From: Butyrivibrio sp. LC3010
GTDB lineage: Bacteria > Bacillota > Clostridia > Lachnospirales > Lachnospiraceae
Assembly: GCF_000424385.1 (NCBI RefSeq)
Contig: NZ_AUJU01000007.1
Location: forward strand, 124,001-188,000
DNA length: 64,000 bases
Direction: 5' to 3'
Shown here: in pieces, positions 26,762-36,294 of the stretch
Layout of the letters: each line of letters starts with the position of its first letter
How positions within the stretch are numbered: position 1 is the first letter of the stretch
Notes under the pieces: model-generated
Database searches by the model: none
Seen by the model: only the letters and a program-made list of their open reading frames with translations
Told to the model about the DNA's origin: nothing
Translations under genes and position numbers: made by a program

Positions 26762-27931
26762 ATGGAATATTTGTTGGGGTTATTACTCGTTTTTAATAAT
26801 AGTTTGAGTGCACTTGGGTTAAGCGGCACACATCTTCTATACATTTTCTCCGGAGCTATTCTAATATGGTATGTATTTAAAAGAAGCATGCTTGTAAAAA
26901 GTATTGGTGAAATATTTCTGTTTTTTGTAGCATATGCTTTGATTAGCCATTTTATCACCGGAGCGTCTGATAAAACAGCTATAGCAGTCTTTCTGATTCA
27001 CACCTTATTGAATATTACATTAACTATATGGGTAATTAATGAGCTTGAACATTTGGATATTGAAAAGCTTGTTTTTGTTGGAGCCATCCTACATTTTATA
27101 CTATGGGTTATTGCGTTATTCACACCGGGATCATTACTATGGCAGCATGCAGAATACATGACTGGAACAAAGGCGATGAGGTTAAAACTGCTATATAATG
27201 ATGCAGCTGAACTATCTGTTGTTTGCGGAGTGTTTCTCTTGTTATGTGTATATAGATTAGTGCATAAGATTAGCTGGAAAATAGTAGTGTCCAGTGCAGT
27301 TTTTCTTCTGACAATGTTCCTATCATATGGAATGACAGGAATCATCTCAGTTGCAATAGCAATGTTAATACTATTATTTGCTTATATTTCAAATAATAGA
27401 AACCAATTAGCCAAGGATTTTAAGTCAAAAATAAAATGGATCAGTATTATGACTGTGGCTTTGGCGATAATACTCACAATTGCTATGCTCTCTCCAATCT
27501 ATGGATTAAGAATTGGAAATTTATTCATGGGAACAGATACAGCAATGGCGTTTGAGATTACAAATCCCTTTAGAGCATTTATAGAGGCTATGCATGTTAC
27601 TAATTGGAGAGGCGTTGGGTTTGGGGGGCTGTCAATTTCTGGAGTCGGGAATGTTATTGGATACAGCCGCCCAATAAAAAACTCATTTCTTAATGTTATG
27701 ATAAATGGCGGTGCATTAGGCGTATTGCTTGTAGTAGTGTTAGTAGCGTTTTTGATAATTATGTGCCTGTTTTATGGCAATGTGCTGAATGTGGCATTTT
27801 TGACATATATTTTGATTGTACAGATTGTGCTGGGGACATTTGATGGACCTCTAAATTGGTTCGTATATGGACTTATTTTGGCTGATTGTATGAAAACGAG
27901 AGCAGTGTTAGAAGAAAAAAGGTACTATTAA
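26762..27931 (+). CDS. Polymerase-like membrane protein, free-standing paralogue of the fusion protein's N-terminal half
   Basis: About 389 residues and ten hydrophobic segments. It matches the first 390 residues of the fusion at 13743 along its whole length: MEYLLGLLLVFNNSLSALGL against MEYILGFLIVFNKSLAAFGL, then MRLKLLYNDAAELSVVCG, SYGMTGIISVAIAM and NWRGVGFGGLSIS. It stops where the glycosyltransferase begins in the fusion. ATG 26762 aligns with the paralogue's start and has AAGGA upstream; an ATG at 26729 would add 11 residues. Probably a Wzy-type polymerase or related glycan-handling protein. Confidence 0.8.
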   Translation: MEYLLGLLLVFNNSLSALGLSGTHLLYIFSGAILIWYVFKRSMLVKSIGEIFLFFVAYALISHFITGASDKTAIAVFLIHTLLNITLTIWVINELEHLDIEKLVFVGAILHFILWVIALFTPGSLLWQHAEYMTGTKAMRLKLLYNDAAELSVVCGVFLLLCVYRLVHKISWKIVVSSAVFLLTMFLSYGMTGIISVAIAMLILLFAYISNNRNQLAKDFKSKIKWISIMTVALAIILTIAMLSPIYGLRIGNLFMGTDTAMAFEITNPFRAFIEAMHVTNWRGVGFGGLSISGVGNVIGYSRPIKNSFLNVMINGGALGVLLVVVLVAFLIIMCLFYGNVLNVAFLTYILIVQIVLGTFDGPLNWFVYGLILADCMKTRAVLEEKRYY

Positions 27932-27995
27932 AGAAATTGCAAAGATTAAACAGAAAATAGGCTAGATAATATGACTTTTGATTGCTATCATAATA

Positions 27996-28004
27996 TGTTA
28001 TAAT
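27996..28004 (+). promoter_or_regulatory. Extended -10 promoter inside the locus
   Basis: TGTTATAAT with TG at 27996-27997 and a weak TTTTGA-type -35 17 bases upstream. It would start a transcript near 28011 with a leader of about 180 AT-rich bases before the glycosyltransferase at 28193. Confidence 0.5.
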
Positions 28005-28192
28005 ACCATTCTGTGTTTATATGCATGATTGAAATACTCTTTTAATATGAGTGTAATTAGTTGTAACATATAAGATAAGCTAATGATTTTATTTGTAGTT
28101 ATGCCATCTTGAGATTATATAAGTGTGGTTTGTGAAAACTATATAAATAATTTATTCCGCAGGAATTATGTATTATGTTTTTTGAGGAAAAT

Positions 28193-29314
28193 ATGAGTAT
28201 GAAAAAAGTTCTACATATATCTAAATACTATTACCCGTTTCGTGGAGGAACGGAGCAGATTGCTCAAGATTGTGTCAATTCTCTTGCGGGAAAGTTTGAG
28301 CAAAAAGTGATTTGTTTCAATGATTCAGCGGATGATAAGACGGATATAGTTGATGGGGTAGAAATCATTCGATGTGGAGTGTTTTCTACAGTATCATCAC
28401 AGGGATTATCTATAAGTATGGGGAAAAGAATTAAGGAGTTAATAGCATCTTTTTGCCCGGATATAATTATTTTTCATTATCCTAACCCTTTTGTGGCTAG
28501 ATATCTTTTGAGAAACATTCCTTTGTCAACAAAACTAGTTATATATTGGCATCTTGATATAGTTAAACAGAAAATTCTTAAAAACTTCTTTGTCTGTCAA
28601 AACAAAAAGCTGATAGAGAGGGCTAATGTGATAATTGCTACCAGTCCTAATTATGTTGATGGGAGTTCATGGCTTAAAAAGGCGAAAGAGAAATGTGTTG
28701 TCGTGCCAAATTGCATAAATGTTGAACGCCTTCAGTCAACACCAGAAGTTGAAGAGATGGCTGCTAAGATTAGGAGTATGAACGAAGGGAAGATTATTTG
28801 TTTAGCCGTTGGGCGTCATACGGAATATAAAGGGTTTAAGTATCTGATAAAGGCAGCACATCTTTTGGATGATAGATTTCAATTTTATATTACCGGTAAG
28901 GGAGAAGAAACTGATAATCTCAAAGCAGAGGCTGGGACTGATAAAAAAATACATTTTTTAGGACTTGTCGATGATGTAGAACTTAAAGGCTATTTAACTG
29001 CTATGGATATATTTTGCTTTCCATCTATTACTAAGAATGAAGCCTTTGGGTTAGCTCTGGCAGAAGGAATGTATTATGGGAAGCCGGCAGTGACCTTTAC
29101 TATCCCTGGTTCTGGCGTGAATTATGTGAACTTGAATGATATTACAGGTATAGAGGTGCCTAATAGAGATGTAAAAATGTATGCAAATGCTTTACAAAGG
29201 CTCGGTGAAGATTCAGAACTTAGGAAAAGCATGGGCGAAGCAGGAAAAAAACGTGTTGAAGAGAATTTTCTAGACACTCAATTTAAGGCGAATTTATTAA
29301 AAGTGATTAATTGA
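28193..29314 (+). CDS. Glycosyltransferase family 4 protein
   Basis: A GT-B enzyme of 373 residues. KVLHISKYYYPFRGGTEQIAQ is the classic N-terminal glycine-rich acceptor loop (seen in the first 25 residues). CLAVGRHTEYKGFKYLIKA and FLGLVDDVELKGYL lead to the donor site PSITKNEAFGLALAEGM, with the E-x7-E pair intact. I chose ATG 28193 because GAGG lies six bases upstream; an earlier ATG at 28175 has a poor site. Cytoplasmic, adds one sugar to the growing lipid-linked unit. Donor sugar unknown. Confidence 0.9.
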   Translation: MSMKKVLHISKYYYPFRGGTEQIAQDCVNSLAGKFEQKVICFNDSADDKTDIVDGVEIIRCGVFSTVSSQGLSISMGKRIKELIASFCPDIIIFHYPNPFVARYLLRNIPLSTKLVIYWHLDIVKQKILKNFFVCQNKKLIERANVIIATSPNYVDGSSWLKKAKEKCVVVPNCINVERLQSTPEVEEMAAKIRSMNEGKIICLAVGRHTEYKGFKYLIKAAHLLDDRFQFYITGKGEETDNLKAEAGTDKKIHFLGLVDDVELKGYLTAMDIFCFPSITKNEAFGLALAEGMYYGKPAVTFTIPGSGVNYVNLNDITGIEVPNRDVKMYANALQRLGEDSELRKSMGEAGKKRVEENFLDTQFKANLLKVIN

Positions 29315-29514
29315 TGAACTTAAGGAAATGTTAGAATATTTGGATTTAAATATAAATAAGATGATCAAATTAAATGCTCTGTAATTATCGTTGTTTTTGT
29401 TCGGAGCTGTATTTTCAATTTGTTCATCTTTGTTTATGCTTAAAGAAATATTTATACTTTGATCCTTGTTTGAAGAGTTCCAAATGAGATAGGCAAAAAT
29501 ATATAGGTGAAATT

Positions 29515-30549
29515 GTGAAAAAAATAATTATCAATGGCAGATTTCTTCTCCATAAGATTACCGGAGTGGAAAGGTATGCTCGGGAACTTCTTGAAGAGTT
29601 GGATAAGATAGTAAAACCGGGTGAGGTCGAAATGGCTATACCTCCGGAAATAGTTGAGGTCCCTGATTTTAAAAATATAAAAATCACGAAAGTTGGAAAG
29701 TTACATAATCGTCTTTGGGAGCATTTGTCATTTCCGCTATATGTAAATAAGAGAAATGCCATTTCTTTAAATCTATGCAATGTCGCTCCTATCCCTGCAC
29801 CGGGTATAGTATGTATACATGATGTTAAAATTAATGCATGCCCACAATTTTTTAGTAAAAAATTTATCGCTTGGTACACGGTTTTGTTTTGGAATGCGAT
29901 AAAGCGAAGCAATAAGATTCTCACAGTGTCCGAGTTTTCGAAAAAAGAATTATGTAAGTACTATAATGTTAATGCAGATAAAATAGTGGTTATTCCAGAT
30001 GCATGGCAACATTTTGAACGAATAGGATATGATGAAACAACGTTGAATAAGTACAATTTGCAAGAGAATGGCTATTTCTTTTCAATGTGTAGTTTAGAAC
30101 CAAACAAGAATTTTAAATGGATAGCAGAAGTAGCGAAAAGAAATCCAGATCAAACTTTTGTTGTGTCTGGCTCGATCAATAGGACAGTATTTGCTGAGGG
30201 GCTTGGTTTTGAATGTCCGAATAATATGAGATTGATTGGTTATGTTAGTGATGAAGAAGCTAAAACTTTGATGAGAGATTGCAAAGCCTTTTTATTCCCA
30301 ACGTATTATGAGGGGTTTGGGCTTCCTCCATTAGAGGCAATGAGTGCAGGGGCAAAGTGCATAGTTGTATCAGATACAATAATAATGCATGAAATATTTG
30401 GAGAAGCTGTCAATTATATAGATCCAAGAAACTGGGAGATAGATTTATCAACTGTTAAAGTGATTACTAATGAGCAAAGAGAGACAGTATTGGGGAAATA
30501 TAGTTGGAAAGGTTCAGCGTTTGATTTGTATCAAAAGATATTGACATGA
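29515..30549 (+). CDS. Glycosyltransferase family 4 protein (mannosyltransferase-like)
   Basis: 344 residues beginning KKIIINGRFLLHKITGVERYARELL, the start typical of GT4 enzymes that act like mannosyltransferases. LTVSEFSKKELCKYYNV, YFFSMCSLEPNKNFKWI and PTYYEGFGLPPLEAMSAG give the family order and an intact E-x7-E donor site. The start codon is GTG at 29515 with no strong ribosome site. A gap of 200 AT-rich bases separates it from the preceding enzyme. GDP-mannose can be made by ManC at the end of the locus, so mannose is a plausible donor, but this is inference. Confidence 0.88.
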   Translation: MKKIIINGRFLLHKITGVERYARELLEELDKIVKPGEVEMAIPPEIVEVPDFKNIKITKVGKLHNRLWEHLSFPLYVNKRNAISLNLCNVAPIPAPGIVCIHDVKINACPQFFSKKFIAWYTVLFWNAIKRSNKILTVSEFSKKELCKYYNVNADKIVVIPDAWQHFERIGYDETTLNKYNLQENGYFFSMCSLEPNKNFKWIAEVAKRNPDQTFVVSGSINRTVFAEGLGFECPNNMRLIGYVSDEEAKTLMRDCKAFLFPTYYEGFGLPPLEAMSAGAKCIVVSDTIIMHEIFGEAVNYIDPRNWEIDLSTVKVITNEQRETVLGKYSWKGSAFDLYQKILT

Positions 30550-30641
30550 TTTTGGTTTATTGCTTTATAGATTAAAACGTATATAAAATATGTTAAAAAA
30601 TTGGACTTATAATAATTTACAAAGAATTACGTGGTGAGATT

Positions 30642-31796
30642 ATGAGAGTACTGATATTTCGTACAAATGGAAATATAGTAAATTTAAAAACATACAACTT
30701 ACAGGAAATAGGAATAGCTAAGGCATTAATATCTAAAGGTATCGAGTGTGATGTAATGTATTATGGAGGAAATGCACCTACGCATGAAGACATCATACAA
30801 TATGAAGATTCACATATTCGGGTTATATGGGCTAAGGGATTCAGTATTGCGGGTAACGGTTTCTTTCCAAATGTTGGGGAAATTTTAAAGGAATATGACA
30901 TTATACAGGTTTGCGAATATGATCAGTTGTTTAGTAGATATCTTGCCTTTTTTAGTAAATACAAAAAAAGGGTATGTATGACTCATGGACCATATTATAA
31001 TGTGACAAATAGAAAATATAATTTGAAGATTAAATTGATTGATCGTTTATGGATTCCGAGAAAAGCAAAAGAGAATATTTGGATGTTTGCTAAAAGTAAT
31101 TATGCGAAGGAATTTTTGAGCGAACGAGGGTTTAAAAAGATTGCTGTAACAGGAGTAGGCCTCGACATAAAAAGGTTTGATGGTAATGAGACAGCAAAAA
31201 AAGGGAAGGTTGTAAAAGATTTAGAAGAATTCAAACAAAATGATAGGCTTCTTTTATATATTGGACAGATTTCAGAGAGAAGAAACATTATTTTTCTGTT
31301 AAATACTTTTAAAGAACTCTCTAAAGATATTCCAAATTGTAAGCTTGCAATATTGGGTGATGGTCCGGAAGACTATAAAGAAGCTTGTAAGAAGGAAATT
31401 AGTAAGTTAGGAATTGAAAAAAGCATATATTATGCTCAAAAAGTTCCGCAGGATCAGGTTCCGCTCATCTATAGGATGTCAGATTTGTTTCTTCTTCCGA
31501 CGAACTATGAAATATTTGGAATGGTAATGTTGGAAGCTATGTTTTTTGGGACACCCTTCTTAACAACAGATAATGGCGGATCAGCAACGGTTATAAAAGA
31601 TGGTGAAAATGGATTCATATTACCATTAGATGTTGAGAGATGGTGTGTCACGATAAAGGAATTATTGAGCAATAGAGATAAAGCAAAGGCAATTTCTATG
31701 AAGGCCCATGAGACAATAGTACAAGATTATACATGGGATAAAATTGTTAATAAAATGGTAGATGCTTATCATCAAATATTATTAGGCCTCCAATAA
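30642..31796 (+). CDS. Glycosyltransferase family 4 protein
   Basis: 384 residues. A short N-terminal acceptor domain (YNLQEIGIAKALISKGIECDVMYYGG) is followed by LLYIGQISERRNIIFLLNTF, KLAILGDGPEDY and the donor motif PTNYEIFGMVMLEAMFFG with both glutamates. No signal peptide. The start ATG is preceded by GTGGTGAGATT, a modest ribosome site. It stands alone between AT-rich gaps of about 95 bases. Donor and acceptor cannot be predicted. Confidence 0.88.
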   Translation: MRVLIFRTNGNIVNLKTYNLQEIGIAKALISKGIECDVMYYGGNAPTHEDIIQYEDSHIRVIWAKGFSIAGNGFFPNVGEILKEYDIIQVCEYDQLFSRYLAFFSKYKKRVCMTHGPYYNVTNRKYNLKIKLIDRLWIPRKAKENIWMFAKSNYAKEFLSERGFKKIAVTGVGLDIKRFDGNETAKKGKVVKDLEEFKQNDRLLLYIGQISERRNIIFLLNTFKELSKDIPNCKLAILGDGPEDYKEACKKEISKLGIEKSIYYAQKVPQDQVPLIYRMSDLFLLPTNYEIFGMVMLEAMFFGTPFLTTDNGGSATVIKDGENGFILPLDVERWCVTIKELLSNRDKAKAISMKAHETIVQDYTWDKIVNKMVDAYHQILLGLQ

Positions 31797-31893
31797 AATT
31801 GGGGGCTAGTTATTTTGAAATTAAGAGCTTCTGATTGAAAGAAATGCTTATAATAGGAAAACACTCATAATAATTCAATGGACGAAATATAAA

Positions 31894-33078
31894 ATGAAGA
31901 GAAAAGTAAAGATAACATATTTTTATATGCTTTTTTTTCTAATTGTGTTTACAAAACCTACATTTGTAGATGTGATGAGTGAATTGGCATTAATAAACTT
32001 CATATACGATGGTTTTAGAGTGATTTTGATGGGAGTGATTCCAGTGTATTACATTTGGAAACGCGACTACTCTAAAGTTGTTATACTAATTTCTTTACTG
32101 TATGTTGCTTTGTTTGTATCTACATACATTAATAGGGGCGATATCAGGTCTATTATTCTTACATCAGGAACGGTGATTACATGTAGTATGTTTGCCGATA
32201 TTTCGATGAGAAAGGATAAATATAGTTTATTCTTTGCTGTCGAAAGCCTGTTTTTTATTTATGTTATTTGTAATTTTTTCACTTTGATTATTTATCCAAA
32301 CGGATGGTTTATGAGTGGAGATGTCAATCCTGATAACTGGTTTTTGGGAAACAAAAACCTTTTTGTAATGTATCACATTCCGTATTTGTATAGTACTTTT
32401 CAAGCTAAAAAATTGGAAATGAGAAAATTCAATTTGTTAGAATATGTAGGTATTGCGGCAACAATCCTATCAACTTTGATTGCAAGATCTGCAACAGGTA
32501 TTGTTGGCATCATGGTCTTCTTTTTGATCTATTGCCTCAAAGAACTAATAAAAAGGTCAGTAACAGCATTTTTGGGTGTAATGATAGCATTAATGGTTTT
32601 TGTTTTGATTGTTTTATTAGATTTTGAAAGGCTTTTCTCATTTATTATTGTTGGGCTTTTGCATAAAGATTTGACATTAACAGTTAGGACTTATGTTTGG
32701 GATGCAGCGATACAATGGTTTAAAAGTTCACCAATGTATGGTGTTGGCGTACAATTTACAGATATAGCAAAACAGAATATGTTTGGTTATTACCATCCGC
32801 ATTGTACATATTTATATTTTCTTGTTTTTGGTGGAATTGTAGGTGGGATATTATTTTCCCTGATTATTTGGATTCTTTCTGTGAAAATTGATAAAGCAGA
32901 TGTACGGTTAAGTATTCCTGCAGTCAGCATGCTTTGGGCTATATTGATGATTTATATAACAGAGGTCTATTCTAGACCTGAGCTGTTCTTTATATGCTTC
33001 GTTACAGCATGGACTTTGGCTGACAAAGGGGGCAAAAAATCTATTTCTAGGGAAATGATTTATAAATTGGATGAATAA
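31894..33078 (+). CDS. O-antigen polymerase-like membrane protein (Wzy family)
   Basis: 394 residues with about ten hydrophobic segments. Late in the protein a loop reads TVRTYVWDAAIQWFKSSPMYGVG, then YYHPHCTYLYFLVFGGIVGGILF. This is the R-x-x-x-W then H-N/H-C-x-Y-L layout of Wzy/O-antigen ligase proteins. It would join repeat units on the outer face of the membrane after a Wzx flippase has turned them over. Two flippases (34830, 46556) are in the locus. Very AT-rich coding sequence. Sequence similarity to the other polymerase-like proteins here is low. Confidence 0.83.
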   Translation: MKRKVKITYFYMLFFLIVFTKPTFVDVMSELALINFIYDGFRVILMGVIPVYYIWKRDYSKVVILISLLYVALFVSTYINRGDIRSIILTSGTVITCSMFADISMRKDKYSLFFAVESLFFIYVICNFFTLIIYPNGWFMSGDVNPDNWFLGNKNLFVMYHIPYLYSTFQAKKLEMRKFNLLEYVGIAATILSTLIARSATGIVGIMVFFLIYCLKELIKRSVTAFLGVMIALMVFVLIVLLDFERLFSFIIVGLLHKDLTLTVRTYVWDAAIQWFKSSPMYGVGVQFTDIAKQNMFGYYHPHCTYLYFLVFGGIVGGILFSLIIWILSVKIDKADVRLSIPAVSMLWAILMIYITEVYSRPELFFICFVTAWTLADKGGKKSISREMIYKLDE

Positions 33079-33108
33079 AAATGATTGATTGAAAGGGTAA
33101 TTGTTAGA

Positions 33109-34194
33109 ATGAGAGTTATATTTTATCCACCACACAGTAATTCAAACGATTATGTTAAGCTAGCAACAGAAGCATTGGAAAGCAATGATTGTGAAATAAT
33201 CAATAAAAGGTGGGAAGGAGATCTAAATCTGATTCTCAAATCCATTTTGAGTGTACTAAAGAACAAAAAGGTTATTTTTCATTTTAATTGGTTAGAAGAA
33301 AATGCGGCTCATAAAGGAGCCGCTTCATTTGTGAAAAGTCGTTTAATCCTTCTTTTTTTGTATTTATTTCATATTTTAGGAGGAAAAGTGGTTTGGACAA
33401 TGCATAATGCCAAAAGTCATAATGGAATTAATGCAAGGCAAGATGAGTTCATAAGGTCTTTCTTAAAATGGACTAGCCTTGTAATTGTTCATTGTACGGA
33501 ATCAGCTGAAATTTTGACTAAAGATTATCATTTCCCGGAAAATAAGATATTATTTGTTCCACATGGTAACTATTGTAAGTCAATAAACAACTATGTTCAT
33601 GATAATAATCATAAAGATTCGAAAGTGCATTTTTTATATTTTGGGGCTATTTCCAAATATAAAGGGGTTCCATATCTGATTAAGGCATTTGATTGCGAAT
33701 ATCTACATAACAATGCGGAGTTGTTAATTTGTGGAAAGGTTAACAATGATGAATTAAAAAAGCGAATAGAAGATAGTGTTGAAGGGATAGATAACATAAA
33801 GCTAAAGCTGCATTTTCTATCCGATGAGGAATTAGGTAGTGCACTTGCAGGCTGTGATGCCACAGTGCTGCCTTATGAAAAAGATAGCATGCAAAATTCA
33901 GGCTCGGCAATTATGTCAATTTCAGCTGGAAAAGCAACGGTAATCCCAATCTTTGGGTATATAAAGGATATTGCTGATAAAGATTTTATAATTTCTTATG
34001 ATTATAAAAATAAAAAAGAGCAGGTCGAGAATTTAAGGAATGCTATGATTGAGTTTTGTGAAAAAAACAAAAAAGATCCAGATTATGCTCATCGGGTGGG
34101 CGAAGAAGCCAAAAGGTTTGCCGTTGATGAGCTTGATTGGGATAATATTATGGCAAAAGTTGCTAAAAGATATAATGACTGTTTTAGGGTGTAA
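33109..34194 (+). CDS. Glycosyltransferase family 4 protein
   Basis: 361 residues from ATG 33109 (MRVIFYPPHSNSN). An upstream non-ATG start would add eight residues of low quality. VIFHFNWLEENAA, GGKVVWTMHNAKSHNG, KILFVPHGNYCKS and FGAISKYKGVPYLIKAF follow the same order as the enzyme at 20642, and the donor region ATVLPYEKDSMQNSGSAIMS is similarly modified. It ends three bases before the acetyltransferase gene, so the two are co-transcribed. Confidence 0.85.
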   Translation: MRVIFYPPHSNSNDYVKLATEALESNDCEIINKRWEGDLNLILKSILSVLKNKKVIFHFNWLEENAAHKGAASFVKSRLILLFLYLFHILGGKVVWTMHNAKSHNGINARQDEFIRSFLKWTSLVIVHCTESAEILTKDYHFPENKILFVPHGNYCKSINNYVHDNNHKDSKVHFLYFGAISKYKGVPYLIKAFDCEYLHNNAELLICGKVNNDELKKRIEDSVEGIDNIKLKLHFLSDEELGSALAGCDATVLPYEKDSMQNSGSAIMSISAGKATVIPIFGYIKDIADKDFIISYDYKNKKEQVENLRNAMIEFCEKNKKDPDYAHRVGEEAKRFAVDELDWDNIMAKVAKRYNDCFRV

Positions 34195-34197
34195 TTA

Positions 34198-34782
34198 ATG
34201 AACAGGGAAGTACTAAAGAATATAAAAGACTCTAATATCGTTTTTGTTACATGTTTTGATTTCATCAAGAGCTTTTATGGTTGGTTTTTGAACTACATAG
34301 TTGCAATAATCCCTGTGTGGCATATACGAAAATTATTTTATGTCATATCAGGCATGAAAATTGGGAAAGGTTCAAGAATCGGGCTACGAACAAGAGTAAT
34401 ACGACCAAGTAAGATACAAATAGGTGAAAGAAGCATAATAAATGAATATTGCCATTTGGATGGCCGTGGTGGATTGACGATAGGAGATGATTGCTCAATA
34501 TCTATTTATTCAAAAATAATCACTGCTTCTCATAAAGCTAATAGTAAAGATTTTGAGTATTATGAGGCTCCTGTTAGCATGGGGGATCATGTTTGGATTG
34601 GGTGTAATGCAATTATCCTTGATGGATCAATTCTTAATGATGGGTGCATAATTGGTGCTGGAGCTGTAATAAAAGGTACAGTAGAGGAGAATGCAATATA
34701 TATTGGAAATCCAGCTACTAAAGTTAAAGAAAGGAATAAAGATTTGCAATATCAAATCAATTTTCATCCTTTCTTTAGGTGA
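34198..34782 (+). CDS. Hexapeptide-repeat acyltransferase (WcaF/Vat-like)
   Basis: 194 residues. An N-terminal hydrophobic stretch (about 29-52) precedes left-handed beta-helix repeats: MKIGKGSRIGLRTRVI, IQIGERSIINEYCHLDG and LTIGDDCSISIYSKII. The catalytic His lies in ITASHKAN, and the late repeats MGDHVWIGCNAIILDG, GCIIGAGAVIKGTV and YIGNPATKV complete the fold. Such enzymes O-acetylate sugars in the cytoplasm using acetyl-CoA. The N-terminal hydrophobic stretch is an addition to the plain family and may hold it at the membrane. It lies just before the flippase gene. Confidence 0.88.
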   Translation: MNREVLKNIKDSNIVFVTCFDFIKSFYGWFLNYIVAIIPVWHIRKLFYVISGMKIGKGSRIGLRTRVIRPSKIQIGERSIINEYCHLDGRGGLTIGDDCSISIYSKIITASHKANSKDFEYYEAPVSMGDHVWIGCNAIILDGSILNDGCIIGAGAVIKGTVEENAIYIGNPATKVKERNKDLQYQINFHPFFR

Positions 34783-34829
34783 GTTTTATTTTATGTGTTG
34801 CATTAACCAATGATATTAGGAGAAATTGC

Positions 34830-36221
34830 ATGAAGAAAAACATGGCTTATATACTGGTGGCAAATGTTTTGTATTTGTTTATTGGATTAGTATCAAGTTT
34901 TGTACTACCTAAATTTTTATCAGTTGATTCTTATTCATATTTTAAAACATTTACATTGTATGTTGGATATGCTGGCGTAATTCAGTTAGGATATGCGGAT
35001 GGTATGTATTTATATTACGGCGGAAAAGAGCTGGATGGTATAAATGATAAGACTATCGCAGTTGACATAAATAATTATATTATTTTGAACTTGATAGTTG
35101 GATTTTGTATATTTATAGTTTCTGCGATAATGCACAGTACAATTGGAGTTATTGTTTCTATTGCTATGATTTGTGATAATTTCCTGGGCTTTTTTAGATC
35201 ATTATTTCAAGCTATAGGAGAATTTAAGAATTATGGACTGGCACTAAATATTCAAAAGTTTTCTATATTGATTATACAATTGCTAATAATGTTCGTGTTT
35301 CATAGCGATAATTATTTACATTATTCAGCTGTATCAGTTTTTGTAACCTTTGGATGTGCTGTATATTTTTATCTGCAACTGTCGAAAAAAAAGACTATTA
35401 GACCTGGGATGCTGTCTTTCCAAAGGGCAATGGAGATGATAAAGCAGGGAATAGTTCTCTTAATTGGTAATTTTGCTAATCTATTATTTACTAGTTTGGA
35501 TAGATGGTTTATCAAAGCATTGATGGCAAATCTTCAGTTTGCACAATATTCCTTTGCTGTTAGTGCTGAAAGCTTGATCAATGCATTGATTTCTCCTATA
35601 ACAGTTTCTTTTTATAATGCATTTTGCAAAAATAGTAGTGCAGAATATATTAAAAAATCCAAGCGTATATCTATGATATTTGGAGTATTGGCAATTTCAA
35701 CTGTTTTTCCAATTGTCTGGGTTACTAAAATTTTCCTGCCTAAGTATACTGACTCTGTTACTCCATTAGTTTTTCTTTTTGGGGCACATTCATTTTATGC
35801 AGTGGTAAAGGGGGTTTACGTAAATTTATATAAAGTAAATAAGAAACAGAATAAATACTTATTTCAATTGATAGAACTTATAATTATCGCTACTTTATTA
35901 AACACAATATTATATTTCTTTTATAGGAAAATGGATGCATTTGCGATAGCCACATTCTTAACAGCTTTATTGTGGCTTATTATTTGTGAGGTACAAAATC
36001 CTAATTATCGCTTTGCTAAAAAAGAATGTGCGTATTTTTTGATAGTAATTTGTGTTTATTTTGCGTTGAATTTTTTCATTAATGAAGTTTTGGGATTCAT
36101 TATATATATTACGACTGTAATATTAGGCTTAAGGATGCTTTTGCCAGAGGTGTTTGAAGAAATACTGGGTTTGTTTAAAGAGGCATATTTGAAAATAGCT
36201 AAGAGGAAATTATCAAAATAA
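34830..36221 (+). CDS. Oligosaccharide flippase (Wzx-type)
   Basis: 463 residues with about 12-14 hydrophobic segments in the polysaccharide-biosynthesis/MATE-like layout. It opens KKNMAYILVANVLYLFIG, and the middle reads LIGNFANLLFTSLDRWFIKALM, the typical pair of helices seven and eight with the D-R-W-F motif. It would turn a lipid-linked repeat unit across the membrane for a Wzy polymerase. I chose ATG 34830 because AGGAG lies seven bases upstream. The open frame reaches back to 34779, but that start would overlap the acetyltransferase and lacks a ribosome site. Confidence 0.87.
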   Translation: MKKNMAYILVANVLYLFIGLVSSFVLPKFLSVDSYSYFKTFTLYVGYAGVIQLGYADGMYLYYGGKELDGINDKTIAVDINNYIILNLIVGFCIFIVSAIMHSTIGVIVSIAMICDNFLGFFRSLFQAIGEFKNYGLALNIQKFSILIIQLLIMFVFHSDNYLHYSAVSVFVTFGCAVYFYLQLSKKKTIRPGMLSFQRAMEMIKQGIVLLIGNFANLLFTSLDRWFIKALMANLQFAQYSFAVSAESLINALISPITVSFYNAFCKNSSAEYIKKSKRISMIFGVLAISTVFPIVWVTKIFLPKYTDSVTPLVFLFGAHSFYAVVKGVYVNLYKVNKKQNKYLFQLIELIIIATLLNTILYFFYRKMDAFAIATFLTALLWLIICEVQNPNYRFAKKECAYFLIVICVYFALNFFINEVLGFIIYITTVILGLRMLLPEVFEEILGLFKEAYLKIAKRKLSK

Positions 36222-36294
36222 ATAGGTCTTAAGGAAATATAGTAAATGCAATAAAAGTGTGCTATTTCAAAGTATGATTGGAAGGAACGAGCAT

